Assembly (NCBI GenBank): GCA_018894105.1
Contig: CM032117.1
Span: 52,052,503-52,116,502 of the forward strand
DNA from: Jacaranda mimosifolia
Lineage: Eukaryota; Streptophyta; Magnoliopsida; Lamiales; Bignoniaceae
Direction: 5' to 3'
Length of the DNA stretch: 64,000 bases
A program made the position numbers and the translations under genes. Positions 1 to 11,910 of the stretch are shown piece by piece. The notes under the pieces were generated by a model. That model saw only the letters and a list, made by a program, of their open reading frames with translations. It had not been told where the DNA came from and did not search any database. Each line of letters opens with the position of its first letter. Position 1 is the first letter of the stretch.

Positions 1-1883
1 GGAGATTTAAGACCTAAGTGGCATTTGTTGGGATTAATTATAAAGAATTAAGCAATTATTGTGACTTTAGGTTGATATTATGAAAATATTATGTAATTAA
101 GGACTAGTCTATATCCTGATAAGTGAATTGATATAAAAACTGAGCGTTACTTTGGCACTACTAACCATGTTAGCCATTATTGGGATGATAGTGCTATTGA
201 AGCTTTAAACTATCATGTTAATAGCTTAATTAGTGAATTTGGATTAATGATAAGCATGATAGTGATGTTCTGGAAGTCAAATATGGGTTTTGACTATAAT
301 TACACTTTTTGGTTAGTTGACGAGGAAGTGGGTCCCGTGACCAGTAAATTGCTGATTTCGGTTGCTATATCTGAGATTACAGAGGTGGGGGTCTGCCAAT
401 TTGGGCCTTGCCATACATATATGTTCTTGCGGCATAACCCCTGTGAGGGTTAATTTGCTTGATTGCACCTGCTCGTAATTGCTTGAATTGTACTTGCTTG
501 TTTTATTGAATTCGTACTTGATTGTGTACTTGATCAAAATCGGTTACTTGACTTGTATACCCCTGTGAGGGTTAGTACTTGTTTCACTCTATTGAGTTGT
601 TCTTGTATGTTCTAGCGCCCAGAACTCTTGATGTCATGTCTGGTACTTGTCTAGATTAGTATTTATCTTGATCGTACTTGTCACTGTTGGGTACTTATTT
701 CTGTCTTGAATCGTTCTCAGATGCCTTTCCGGCATACTCGCTTGTTGTATCCTGTTATCTGGCTAGTTGGCTTGTTTGTACTTGCTAGTTGTTCATGTAT
801 TACCTCGTTGGCAACTCCTATTACTTGATTAGTACTTGTTATACTTGTTGGAGATAGTACTTGGGCCGAGTGCCAATCCTATGCAGAATGCTAGGATACT
901 TGGGACACGCTTTGTAGTCCGCCTGGGTGTCCACGATACGTTAAGCAGTCTACTTAGGTATCCGCAATGCGCCATACAATCCGTATGGGCACACCAATTG
1001 TATGCCAAGTTGTCACGCTATGGAAGTACTTGTTTGAATGGAATAAGGTGAATCAATATACATGTTTCGTCTTGATCTGTTGAAATGCATATATTGTACG
1101 GGTTTGCTTATTCTCACTTGTATCTTGATCACTTGAAACTTGCTCTTGGAGCAATAAGGATGGTGTAGTTCCTGGTCTAGTTCGGGATGTTGTCCGGGTC
1201 GAATGAGTTAGTAGTGATACCTCCCGTAGTAAACCGGTTGAGTTGGCCGATGGCGATACATCCCATAGTAAAGCGGTTGAGCTGGCCGTACCGTTCGAGT
1301 TGGCAGTCACAACCCCCGAGCTAGTACCTACTAAAAGTCTTGAATTTGATAATGCTTGTTTACCGGACTTGTTAATGCACGTATTTTGAAATGTATCCGT
1401 TTACTTGTTAAATTTCGATCTGTTGAGTTGACTCTTACTTAATAGATCCCTATTGCTTATGGTTACTATTATCCCTCACTAAGCCCTTTGGACTTACCCC
1501 CTCGTTTTATTCTTGTTTCTCAGATAGGATTAAGTGATGAAAATGGATCTCTGGCTTGGGCTGAAGAGAAGATACAAATTGTAATTGTACAGGTGCTTAT
1601 GTATATATGTGGGATTTCTTAAATGCTTAGTTTGGATTAGAGACGTGGTGATATGTCAAGTTTGATATTGAGAACCTGAATATACCTTGTTAGGTATTCA
1701 GGAGTTGAACTATAGTATGTATATTGTGTTTTGTTGTGACTACTAGGTTGAAATCTGTTGTTGCTTCTGATAAATTAAATTTGAAAAGCTCGTGATGGGC
1801 CTATTGATTGTATTATGAATTGAAATTTAAGTTTGAACTGAAGTGGTGCCTCAGCTTAGGGCGATCCTGAGTGGGGTGTCACA
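1..1883. mobile_element. Probable Ty3/gypsy LTR, 3' terminal part
   Basis: No convincing coding sequence. The block is richer in GC than what follows and ends sharply with GGGGTGTCACA at 1873-1883, after which the sequence turns strongly AT-rich. An LTR terminus of the form TG...CA that ends GGTGTCACA is common in plant gypsy elements, and the late stretch with CTAAGCCCTTTGGACTTACCCC-like wording (about 1478-1502) is typical of the 3' part of such LTRs. The short motif CCCTGTGAGGGTTA recurs (about 439-453 and 560-574). The 5' end lies outside or is not recognisable, so neither an LTR pair nor a target-site duplication can be shown. Confidence 0.45.
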
Positions 1884-2358
1884 AAGTAATAAAATTATAT
1901 ATTAACTATTACATAATATAACCTAACTGTGTAAAATAATTAACATATTTACTTTGTAATTGGTAAATAATACATTGCATTATAAACTAGTTATTTGTAA
2001 ATATTATATTTTACTCAAAAATGGAAAAACAAATAAAATTATATTATCAAATTATAGTTAATTTTTTTAAATATTTTTGAATGATTAGTTAATTTATTTG
2101 ATTAATATTTTATTGAATGTTTTAGATTATTTAAAGAATTATCACACTATATTTAATTTTTTTGGATAAATTTATAAGTAAATGTAAAAAGAAAATCAAT
2201 TTTTTTAATTAGTAAATCTTTAATATTTTCATATATATAAATATTGAACGAGAAAAGTGAAGTGAGAGAATGAGAAATGAATGAGTGATGTGAAAGAGAG
2301 AGTGAGAAATGAAGGGTAAACATGATTTTTTTTTGCTTTTTTTTGGGTTGGGCGGGGG

Positions 2359-2410
<52 letters not shown>

Positions 2411-2542
2411 ATATTTTGGGCATAAACAAATGTGTTTTGGGAGTTAAAATTGAGGAATGTAGTACTCGTTTGTTATTGTTCTATAGAGTTGGAAAATATT
2501 TTGAAAGAACCTTAAACAAACGTAGTGATAGATTTGCTCTAC
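1884..2542. other. AT-rich intergenic stretch
   Basis: No gene seen. AT-rich sequence with one long dinucleotide repeat near its end. The small reading frames here are by-products of that repeat. Confidence 0.6.
2360..2409. repeat. (GT)n microsatellite
   Basis: About 25 uninterrupted GT units following a G-run. Likely length-polymorphic. Reading frames across it encode only alternating Cys-Val or Thr-His and are not genes. Confidence 0.95.
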
Positions 2543-2545
2543 TAA

Positions 2546-2931
2546 GAGGGTGTTTGATTAAGCTTTTTTAAAACATCATGTAAGCTCATACATCTTATAA
2601 GATATTTTTGGAGCTTATAAGATGTTAGATGTTATTTTAAAAATAAGTTGTTGAAGTATGTGGATAAAATAAGATCTTGGAGCTTATAAGATGTTAATAA
2701 TGACAATTTTGTAATTAAAATGGTTAAAAATAAAGGAGCTTGTTAAAATTTTAAAAATAAGTAAGAGTCTTCTTATTTTTTTAAAAAGAGCTTGTAAGCT
2801 TATAACATCTTATTTTAGGATCTTATAAGCATTTTTTTTATAAAAAAAAAAAGCACTTTTTATTAACTTATAAGCTGTTAAACATCTTATAAGATGTTTT
2901 AAGAAGCTTATAGACTCACCCAAACACCCTC
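2546..2931. mobile_element. Tourist-like (PIF/Harbinger) MITE 1
   Basis: 386 bp non-coding element with terminal inverted repeats GAGGGTGTTTG... and ...CAAACACCCTC, flanked by the 3-bp target duplication TAA (2543-2545 and 2932-2934), as expected for PIF/Harbinger. The interior is rich in CTTATAAGATG-type words on both strands. The paralogous site in segment B (TAA at 40552-40554, in GCTGTACTAACTTC) is unoccupied, which confirms both ends. Confidence 0.88.
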
Positions 2932-2934
2932 TAA

Positions 2935-3752
2935 CTTCTACCTTGGCTTTTTCAGACTGCAAATTTTCTCCCAAAATATAATTGAATCTATTCCTATTTG
3001 AGAAAATGAATACAATGCAAAACTTGTACTAAACATAAAAAGCAAACCATGTCTTAGCAATTAATATGTATGGACCATAATTGGCCATCAAGGAGGCATC
3101 TTTAAGCAGTCACGAGTTGCACAGAAATCAGCCAAACAAGACACGAGTGATTTCACAGCGAAGAAGATTTATGACAATTTGCTATTATTTACTTCCAAAC
3201 GAATTAATCATAAAACATTGAGTTCCCAAAATTTCGGACAACATTTCAAGTAAAATCCTTATAACAATATGTCTGAATTTTTTAATTTATTTTAGAATTA
3301 ATTTAGCAACCCCTTTTTCTTCTCCAGAACTAATGCCTGGTTTGTATTGCATCAATTTTTAACAAGTACTTATACCCAGTACAATTAATATTATGCTAAA
3401 TTTCCACTCAATTACATCAGATTGGTTGGTCAGTGAAAGTTTGTGACAATTACTGCTAGCAGTTGCAACTTGTAAACTTGTAAACTCAAATAAACATAAT
3501 TTCATTAATCAATTAAGACACCTTGTCAGAGGCCAAATTCTGTCCATTCATATTTTGTAGACCATTTTTTTGCCATTTTCTTTTAATTACAAATCCATGG
3601 TACAAATTTCACTTCCTCTTACAGGCATAGGTCTCCATTTTTGTATCTGAGGAAAATTATGTAGTCCCCAAAAGGCAACGGAAGAAGATAGTACAGTGAA
3701 GCTAGCCAGCTATACCACCTTGATATTTACTAATCAATCAATCCCACTTGAT
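2935..3752. other. Non-coding duplicated sequence upstream of NLR A
   Basis: No gene. Aligns with 40551-42184 of segment B, which is about 780 bp longer here (extra sequence at about 40760-41525). AT-rich throughout. Confidence 0.7.
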
Positions 3753-3755
3753 TTA

Positions 3756-4143
3756 GAGGGTATTTGGGTGAGCTTATAAGCTTCTTAAAATATTTTATAA
3801 GATGTTTGAGAGCTTATAAGATGTCAAAAAGTGTTAGGTATTTTTTTTAAAAAAAAAAGCTTATAAGCTTTTAAAATAAGATATTAGGAGCTTATAAACT
3901 TATTTTAAAAAAGTAAAGTGTTCCTAACTTATTTTAAAGATTTTAATAAGCTAGCTTAATTTTGATTATATTAATTATAAAATTGACATTACCAATATCT
4001 TATAAGCTCAGAGATTTTATTTTATCCAAACACTTTAACAACTTATTTTTGAAAAAAGATCTAACATCTTATAAGCTCAAAAAATATTTTATAAGATGCA
4101 ATAGCTTATAAGATCTTTTAAATAAATTTAGCCAAACACCCTT
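3756..4143. mobile_element. Tourist-like (PIF/Harbinger) MITE 2
   Basis: 388 bp element related to MITE 1, with ends GAGGGTATTTGGGTGAGCTT and CCAAACACCCTT, flanked by TTA at 3753-3755 and 4144-4146. Segment B has the empty site GATTTAGTGAAAGGATCT at 42182-42199, matching the joined flanks of A, so this insertion followed the duplication or was lost cleanly from B. Confidence 0.88.
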
Positions 4144-4146
4144 TTA

Positions 4147-5693
4147 GCGAAAGAATCTCATTCTTAGCTTGAGGATTAATCTAAACATAGAAAGTGAAGT
4201 CAGGATAAAGAAGTACATCTTTTTGTTTACTAGAATACCTTATGTCTATTGAAAGAATCTTATCCTTCACTTAAGAATAATTATGTAAATTTAAAAACTA
4301 AAGCAAAGATAAAGAATTATAATCACATCATTTGGCTTCATTAAAGAATCTCATTCATGATTTGAGAGATCATCTAAACATAAAATGAATAGATTCTCTT
4401 TGTTGGAGAGTCTCTATATTATAAATTAGGTTTTTGGAATGCCTATGAGGGCCAACATGATCCGACAAGTACACCTATATAAGAATATAGTTATCTTTTG
4501 AATTTAATATTTGGAGACATGCTATAAGATCTCCCTTTGCCTCCTGTCTATAGGTAACCAACTCATTATCTTCATATTTCATCTTGGAAGGTTTATGAAT
4601 ATGAAAACGGTTGCTCTTTTTCCTTTCTTCTGCTGATTCTCTTGATTTGTGATTGAACTTAGAAAGAAGTAAGACATATAATAAATCAGAAAACATTTGT
4701 TCAAGGTAATTAGAAAATCAAATATGAAAGTTTCTTGATCTTATATAGGATGAATTAATTTGTTACACTTTCATACTACTATATAATCTTCATGTGTTAA
4801 ATACTTCAATTAATGTCATTATCCATGCAATCTGTTTATGAATTGTTGGGGTCTTTAACAACAAATATTTATATGCCTCACGTACATTATGTCATAATTG
4901 ATTTTTGTTGACATGATATGCTTCACATTATGCCTGCTTTTTCTTTTAAATAATCGTGCTTTTAAATGTTACTAGCAAATTGGACGTGCAGTGTATGAAT
5001 ATTATAATTATATATAAAACCACAATGACTTGTAAATTTTTTCAAGTCATTCACATTAATTTTAGGGATGGAAAGCCTTTCGCATAATATTGTGTGAAAA
5101 TATTGTATTGAAACTTTCATATTACAAACATCAATTTATACTTTCTCTTATATAATTCAAATTGTAATGGATATTGTATTATGAATACTTTTTACTTTTA
5201 TGTTATGTATTTAATATATTGTCTGGACATACTTTATGTTGTATTATTTTATTATAAACCAAGATATGACTTCACATTTTATTACTTTAACTTATATATA
5301 TTGAACTTTTTTGGGTTCTTTATTGCCTTTTTGTACTTAATAATTTATATCTTGCATTGATGTCTTGTGTTTCACAGTGAATTTAAAGCCAATTTATATA
5401 TACTTCTATTATTTGGCTCACTTGTAACTTTTATTATAAAAATATTTTAGTATCATTATCACTATTAAAAGGATAAAAAAAATAAAATATATAAAGTACA
5501 AATTTACTTTGTTTTTGATAAGGAATAAAAGATTAGAAAGTTTATTAGTACTGATCAAATTGTGTAACTAATAGTAGTAAAAATTATTAAATCATTGACT
5601 ATCAGATGACAAAAAAATTAGTTGTTATCTTCTTTTCTTTCTTAGTTCATGGATTTAATCTATTATGCTCTTCTTCCATTGTACTTTGATTTG

Positions 5694-5724
<31 letters not shown>

Positions 5725-5967
5725 CTTCTTATTTTATTGTGTCTTAATCATTTTTAGTTGGTCTGCATAAAGAAAAAACTTTAAAAAAATAACTTCAAAA
5801 TTCAAAGGAGAAAAATATGTAATTAGTTTCCAAAACTTTGGATAGTTTTTAATCCACTTTCAATTCATTCTACTAAAACAAATTAACTACTTCAAGGCTT
5901 CAATCACTGTTAAACTAATCCAAATTTGATTTTATCTTCCACAACATTTCATCTTCAAAAGGAATGC
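4147..5967. other. Non-coding duplicated sequence
   Basis: No gene supported. Collinear with 42188-44027. A 73-residue open frame on the minus strand (4475-4696) is not preserved in the paralogue and is discarded. Contains a CT microsatellite that B lacks. Confidence 0.7.
5694..5722. repeat. (CT)n microsatellite
   Basis: About 14 CT units. The paralogous position in segment B (about 43766-43790) has no CT run, so the array arose or expanded in A only. Confidence 0.9.
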
Positions 5968-5970
5968 TTA

Positions 5971-7023
5971 GGGCCTGTTCACTACCATTTCGGCTAGGGG
6001 TGGGCATCGGGTTTGGGTATGGGGGTACCCGACCCGTCTCGATCGGGTATTTTTAGTCCCCCAACCCGAATGGGTATTTATGGGGGTACCCGAAATTTTG
6101 GGGGTTGGGTATCGGGTATTGGGGTGGGGTACCCGATACCCGATCGGGTACCCCCATTCTATTAAAAAAAAAAAATTTATATTATTAAGTGTTATATATT
6201 TAATTGAAGTGCCAATATATGATGTATATCATATATTATACATTAATGTTTATATTTAAGTTATAAAATTATATTGAGTACCCCATTTTATTTTAAAAAA
6301 ACTAGTTATATTATTAAGTATTATACATTTAATTGAAGTGTTTATATATGATGTATATCACATATTAGATATTAATGTTTATATTTAAGTTTTAAAATTA
6401 TATATTAGATGGGATTTAGAACTTGTGAATAATGAATTGTAGTACTATCAATAGATTCACAACGAAAATAAATTATGAATTAACAAAATTTAAATTTTAA
6501 TTTATTAAAAATATAAAAAAAAAGTTAGTGGGGGGTTTTGGGGGTACCCCTATAAAATGGGGGTCGGGACTCGGGTATCAAAAAATGATACCCGAGGGGG
6601 TACCCGACCCCCGCCCACCCCTAATTTCGGCCTTTTCTAGAAAAAAATTTGGGAGAAAAATTGGAAAAAGTGTCAATTGTTTGTTTATGTTTTGGAAAAA
6701 TAGGGAAAATTGATTGAAAATGAGTTGTTTGTTTGTTAATGTTTTGGTGGGGCAACAAATTTTACTGTGGATATCAAATCAATTACTTTTTTGTTAGGTT
6801 TGTAGGAATTATTATTATTTTTTTGTAATGTGTGTGTGTGTGTATATATATATACTATATGTAGGGCTAGGGTAGTGTGTAGGATCTTTTTGAGATTGAA
6901 TTCTGAGGATTTTTTGGGTATAAATTTTTTGTGTTTTGGGAAAATAATTGAAAAATGTGTACGTTTTTTGGAATTGTTTTGTGAGTTGAGAAAATTTTCC
7001 TCAAAATGCTAGTGAACAGAGCC
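5971..7023. mobile_element. PIF/Harbinger-like MITE 3, containing a nested hAT MITE
   Basis: Ends GGGCCTGTTCACTA and TAGTGAACAGAGCC are inverted repeats, flanked by TTA at 5968-5970 and 7024-7026. Segment B has one uninterrupted TTA in GGAATGCTTAGTATA (44021-44035). About 424 bp remain once the inner 5995-6623 element and its target duplication are removed. Non-coding; a short open frame at 6830-7012 is not a gene. Confidence 0.88.
5995..6623. mobile_element. hAT-type non-autonomous element nested in MITE 3
   Basis: 629 bp with ends TAGGGGTGGGC and GCCCACCCCTA and a perfect 8-bp target duplication ATTTCGGC (5987-5994, 6624-6631), diagnostic of hAT. Subterminal regions hold repeated GGGTACCCG and ATCGGGTA words in both orientations; the centre is AT-rich. 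The GGGTACCCG words recur in the element at 58219-59255. Confidence 0.9.
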
Positions 7024-7026
7024 TTA

Positions 7027-8258
7027 GTATAATATTAATATTAATCAAATTTTTTAATGTATATCTTTTTTGCAATTTTTTTTATTGAGTATCAATTTTT
7101 CTAGAATTTTAAAAATATGAGTCATCAATTTGTGATTAATTTGTTTCATGTTTTTATTTGAATAAAAAAATTATTTGTAGCATGTATCCTGAACTTCTCT
7201 GAATTTCCATGAAATATAAAATGAATATGTCAAATAATTTGTCTAATAACTAATGTGTATAGGGAGAAAGAATTTAATAATAAAAAAGAAAGATAAATTA
7301 ATTCTTAAAATTCTGGCTATATATATATATTTGGATATAATCTTGAGTAGTATGTAAAATTTGATTGAATTTAGTGTAAAATAAGTAACCATACATACAT
7401 TTTTTTTGACATATAAGTTAGTTACCAACAAAAGTACGCTAACAATGACCTCAACTACATATGTAAAATTTAATGTTCATGCACCAAAAGAAAAAAATAA
7501 AAATAAAATTCTATATACTTTCCACACACGTCTTTTAATCTCTAAATAATCACATCATGCATAAATAATAATAATTTTTCTTAAGGGCCTATTTGGTCAT
7601 ATTTTTATATTTTATTTTTTACATTTTCTACTATTTAAAAATTGAAACACATCACTTCATACATTTTTTCATTCAACATATTTTCATTTTTATTCTTAAA
7701 ATGCGTTCCGTAAAAACCAATATATATTCTTCAAATAATTTATATATCTTCCCTTTATATTATTATTTTTATCTCTTTTTACCTATAACCAACTAAAGCT
7801 AATATAATCATTACTTTTCCAGCAATGTATCCAAGTACAAGCTTATTTTCACTAGCTACTTTTTTAATTTTTAAAAATGATGAAAATAAAAAATGAAAAT
7901 AAACGGACCCTAAAATGAAAATACAAAAACATCCACATTAAGTTTTATTAAAAGGGTGCATCGTTAAACTCTTTTTTCGAACATCTTATGAGTTTATATA
8001 TTTTACAAAATGTTTTCTTTGGATACTATAAAATATTTAGTATTTTAATTATTTAATGGCTCAAAAAAGAACAACTATAAGGAAGGGAAATGTACCAAAG
8101 AATTTACTGAAGTGATTTGCTGAAAAATTTACCAAAGAATTCTCAATTCCCAATTCTCATATAGAAATCAGTTTTGCTCTCCATTGAGTTTTATACAATA
8201 CTATAGTCATGGCTATTTCTGAAATTGTAAGGGAAATTCTTGTAGAAGATCATCAAAA
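7027..8258. promoter_or_regulatory. Upstream region of NLR A with an older MITE
   Basis: Collinear with 44031-45638. It contains a MITE present in both copies (7585-7910) and leads to the NLR start. A conserved leader with an upstream ATG (8210, reading MAISEI...) precedes the main start. In A that upstream frame runs past the main ATG; in B it stops after seven codons. No TATA box could be assigned with confidence. Confidence 0.5.
7585..7910. mobile_element. MITE 4 (shared by segments A and B)
   Basis: Ends GGGCCTATTTGGT and TTTATTTTC...GGACCC read as imperfect inverted repeats, flanked by TAA (7582-7584 and 7911-7913). Its interior is related to 44560-44852 in segment B and, more distantly, to 35655-35997. 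Presence in both segments dates it before the duplication, unlike MITEs 1-3. Confidence 0.65.
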
Positions 8259-8758
8259 ATGGCAGACGCCGTAGTTCAAACAGTCATCAGCAAAGCTGGA
8301 AATCTGCTCGTCGAAACAGGGACTCGTCTCTACCAATTGCCAGAGAACATCGACTGGATCCAAACCCAGATGAGGACCCTCCAGTCCTACCTAAAAGACG
8401 CCGAATCCAAAAAAGCTGGGAGTAACGAAGTGGCTAACTTGATTAGCAGTATTCGGGAACTTGCCCAGAATGTGGAAGATATTATGGACACTTATCTTCA
8501 TTTCATTTTTTCAAGGAGGCTCCAGGCATTCTGCGCTATTGTCTCACAGCCAATAAGTTCGCCCTGGAGATTGAAAAAATTAAGAAAATTGTAGAAGCCC
8601 TTGAAGTTTTCCAGGAAAAATGTAAGATCACTGCGGAATCTAACGCAAAACCCATCATTGACGAGGAAATGTGGGATAACATAAAGAAGTTTCTTCGAGA
8701 CCGTGAGTCCAAGAAAATCTTTGGTCGTGAAGTAACTGTGCAGAATCTAGATAAAGAA

Positions 8759-9005
8759 TGTACAAATATATTTATCTATTATATTTCTTTTACTGCTCAG
8801 TTAGTTAGTTTGTTGTATTGTTAGTTAGTTAGCAACCCTAACAGTATTCGTTTTCTTCAGCATTTTTTAGCTTAGCAGTTAGTTAGCCTTTTGTCTCTAG
8901 ACTTGTACAAATAACCCCAACGTGTATTCATTTTACATGTTGAATGCATCATTTTTTTCTCTGTCTTGAGTTGTCCTCCGCCATGAGTTTCCAACTTGTT
9001 GAACA
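8759..9005 (+). repeat. Copia 1 5' LTR
   Basis: 247 bp, begins TGTACAAATATA and ends TTGTTGAACA. A TATA-like stretch TACAAATAACC (about 8906) lies in the middle. Directly followed by the primer-binding site at 9006-9020. Confidence 0.93.
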
Positions 9006-9020
9006 TGGTATCGGAGCCAC
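9006..9020 (+). other. Copia 1 primer-binding site
   Basis: TGGTATCGGAGCCAC abuts the 5' LTR. It matches the usual initiator-methionine tRNA complement of plant copia elements (TGGTATCAGAGC) with one change. Confidence 0.85.
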
Positions 9021-9138
9021 GGTTCAGTGACTCTGATCTTCCTTTCTGTTTTTCCTTTCCATTTTTTCCCCACTTTTACTCCCTGAACCAAATAGTTGAC
9101 AGTATATTCTCCGTTCGTGGCCAAAACTTATCACTGAG

Positions 9139-10028
9139 ATGGAGCCGCAACAAAATCGAGCATGAGGAATCAGAGGAATTGAAAACAGGGATCATCTTTT
9201 TCTTCAAACCTCTGATCATCCTGGCATGGTGTTAGTGACAAATTTGCTAAATGGAAACAACTACTTGCCGTGGAGCCACTACATGAAGATCGCGCTGGGA
9301 GCGAAAGTTAAACTTGGATTTATAGATGGAAGGTGTTCGATGCCGCAGATGGACTCCGACAAGTATGAACAATGGGTAAGAGTTGATTGTATGGTCACCT
9401 CTTGGCTCTTGAATTCTATATATAAGGATAATGTTGATGCTTTCTTGTATACTGGATCCTCTAAAGAACTATGGGATGAAATTGAGCAACGATTTGGAGA
9501 GTGCAATGGGCCTCTTTTGTATCAATTACAACGAGAGATTAGCTCTATTACTCAAGGAAATCTCTCGGTGATTCAATACTATACTAAATTGAAGAAGCTA
9601 TGGGATGAATTTGCAATTTTAGTTCCTGTTCCAGAATGTACATGTGGTGCAGCCAAAGCTGTGGCGGATATGGGATGCTTGAACCACCTGATGCAATTCT
9701 TGATGGGGCTAAATGATAGCTATGACCATATCCAGAATCATATATTGGTTATGGATCCATTTCCCACTGTTAATAAGGCCTACTCTATGGTCCTAAGAGT
9801 AGAGAAACAAAGAGAGGTGAACACCTCTTTCTTAGAATCTGCAGAAAATTCAGCTATGTTTGTAAGATGAGGTTCTTCATGGAAGAAGGAGGATGGAAGC
9901 AAACAATAAAATAGAAAAGAACCAGGAAAGAAACTTGACAAACTCTGCAGCAATTGTGGAAGAAGTGGCCATCTAAGAGAGAGTTGTTTCAAACTCCACA
10001 GATATCCTGAGTGGTATAAAGAGCTCAA
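9139..10028 (+). pseudogene. Copia 1 gag
   Basis: The probable original start is ATG 9139, in frame with the long open stretch, but codon 9 is TGA (9163-9165); the longest open frame then begins at 9226 and runs to 9870. It shows the copia gag signature (NGNNYLPWSHYMKIAL near the N terminus, ELWDEIEQRFGECNGPLLYQL mid-protein). A zinc knuckle of the form CX2CX4HX4C (CSNCGRSGHLRESC) lies at about 9945-9990, after the stop at 9868-9870. The product would form the particle shell and bind RNA in an active element. Confidence 0.85.
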
Positions 10029-10173
10029 AGAAAAGAAGGCATATAATTATGGTAGATAGGCTGCCAATTATGTTGATACGCCCCTAAAGGTGCAAGAAGA
10101 TAAGGAAATACAGAAGCGCAATGACTGGAGTGCCACTCTGATTGACTTGGTGCAGCAAGAAGTCACTTAAGCC

Positions 10174-11910
10174 ATGAAGGGAAAGCAACACATGGAGATG
10201 AACCAAGTCAATCTTGCTCATTACAGTGACTTTGCAGGTTCGAATTTTCATTTTGCTTTAAATGCTTGCAGTTTATTGGATGAAGAATCTTGGATAGTAG
10301 ACACTGGGGCTTCAAGCCATATGTGTTCTAACATTAAACTTTTATCCAACCCTAGCCGTATAAACAACCCCACTCCTTTTTATCTACCAGATGGAACCAC
10401 AAAAATGGTTCAACACATAGGCTTAGTTGAGCTAACCAACAAATTGAACTTGCAAGGTACTATTCACATCCCAGACTTCAAATATAACCTGTTATCTGTC
10501 AACAAGCTAGCCAATGACACTCAATTGAAATTCATTTTTTTATCCTAGTCACTTTCTCTTGCAGGACCTGCAGAATGAAGAAGTATTGGCCATTGGGAAG
10601 GTTGTAGGAAGGTTCTACATCTTAGATAAGACATGCTATCTAGCTAATAAAGTTGAAAACCCTTGTAAATGTTCTTCTTCTAGTTTGTTCATTCCTCAAT
10701 GTAATAATATCATTTCCAGCTTGTCTCTTTAGCATAAAAGACTAGGCCATGCTTCCATGAATGTACTAAAGTATATACCGAACATCTTGAATAAAAATAC
10801 TGAAAATTGGTTGTGTTTAACATCTGTCACTTGTCCAAACAAACTAGACTGCCGTTTTCTTCCAGTAGCAGTAACACTAGCAAAGACTTTGAACTTGTTC
10901 ACATGGATATATGGGGTCCATATAATAAACCCTCACTAACAAAGGCTCATTATGTTCTAACTATAGTGGATGATTACAGTAGGAGTACAAGGACTTTCCT
11001 CCTTCAAAATAAATTTCAAACACATCACATTGTTGCTCACTTCCTACAAATGATTGAGAATCAATTTAATACTAAGATCATGAACATAAGAACTGACAAT
11101 GGAACAAAATTTATAAACAATGAGACCTCAAAATTGCTTAAAGAAACTAGAATCATGCATCAGAAAACATGTCCCTACATACCCCAGCAAAATGGCATAG
11201 TGGAAAGAAAGCATAGATACCTCTTAGAAATTGCTAGGTCTCTCATGTTTCATTCAGGATTACCATCTAGATTTTGGGGAAAGTCTATACTCATGGCCAC
11301 ACATCTCATAAATAGATTACCCACTTCTTTGCTAAATTGGAAATCCCCTTTTGAAGTTCTTCATAATAGGAAACCATATTACAGTTCTCTAAAGGTCTTT
11401 GGATCATTGTGTTATGCCACGAACACACACCTTCACAAAGATAAATTTGACCCTAGATCTTACAAGTGCATCTTCTTAGGTTACAATATAGGACATAAAG
11501 CTTTTAAGGTGTATGACATTGATAATAATAAACTCTATTGCTCTAGAGATGTTGTATTTCATGAGTCACACTTTATTTTCCTTGTTAAAGGTCATGAACA
11601 AACTTCTGAGTCACCCATTCCCATTCCTGTTATGGCTGAAGATAGTCACACTGATTCTTTTGATACCAATGAAAGAACTTCTATCAATACTTATGATCAA
11701 AGCCCTATCTTGAGTCAAAATCATACTGAAATCCTAGCCCAATCTACTCAAGCGAACCCTAGAAAGAGTTCTAGAGTTAGGACCAAACCTGCATGGCTAA
11801 GAGACTATGTATCTACTGTAACCTTCCCTGGAAGCAATACTACTTCAAAAGCTGCAAGCATTACATACACTCATCAAACCTTTCCATTTACCACTGAAAG
11901 AAACCTATAA
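10174..11910 (+). pseudogene. Copia 1 protease and integrase
   Basis: Protease lies in 10174-10548, with active-site DTGAS in WIVDTGASSHMCS. Integrase occupies about 10860-11910, with the catalytic-core pattern: HMDIWGPY, DDYSRS, RTDNGTKF and QQNGIVERKHRY supply the D, D and E residues. The copia-type C-terminal part follows (KCIFLGYNIGHKAFKVYD). A stop at 10546-10548 and a frame change separate the two, so no single polyprotein survives. Confidence 0.85.

Noticed and set aside
1053..1310. 85-residue minus-strand frame in the first LTR-like block
   Set aside because: Repetitive Ser/Thr-rich translation of LTR sequence with no recognisable domain.
2229..2571. Open frames across the (GT)n repeat
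   Set aside because: They encode only the dinucleotide translation with no other content.
4475..4696. 73-residue minus-strand frame
   Set aside because: Not preserved in the paralogous tract at about 42520-42780.
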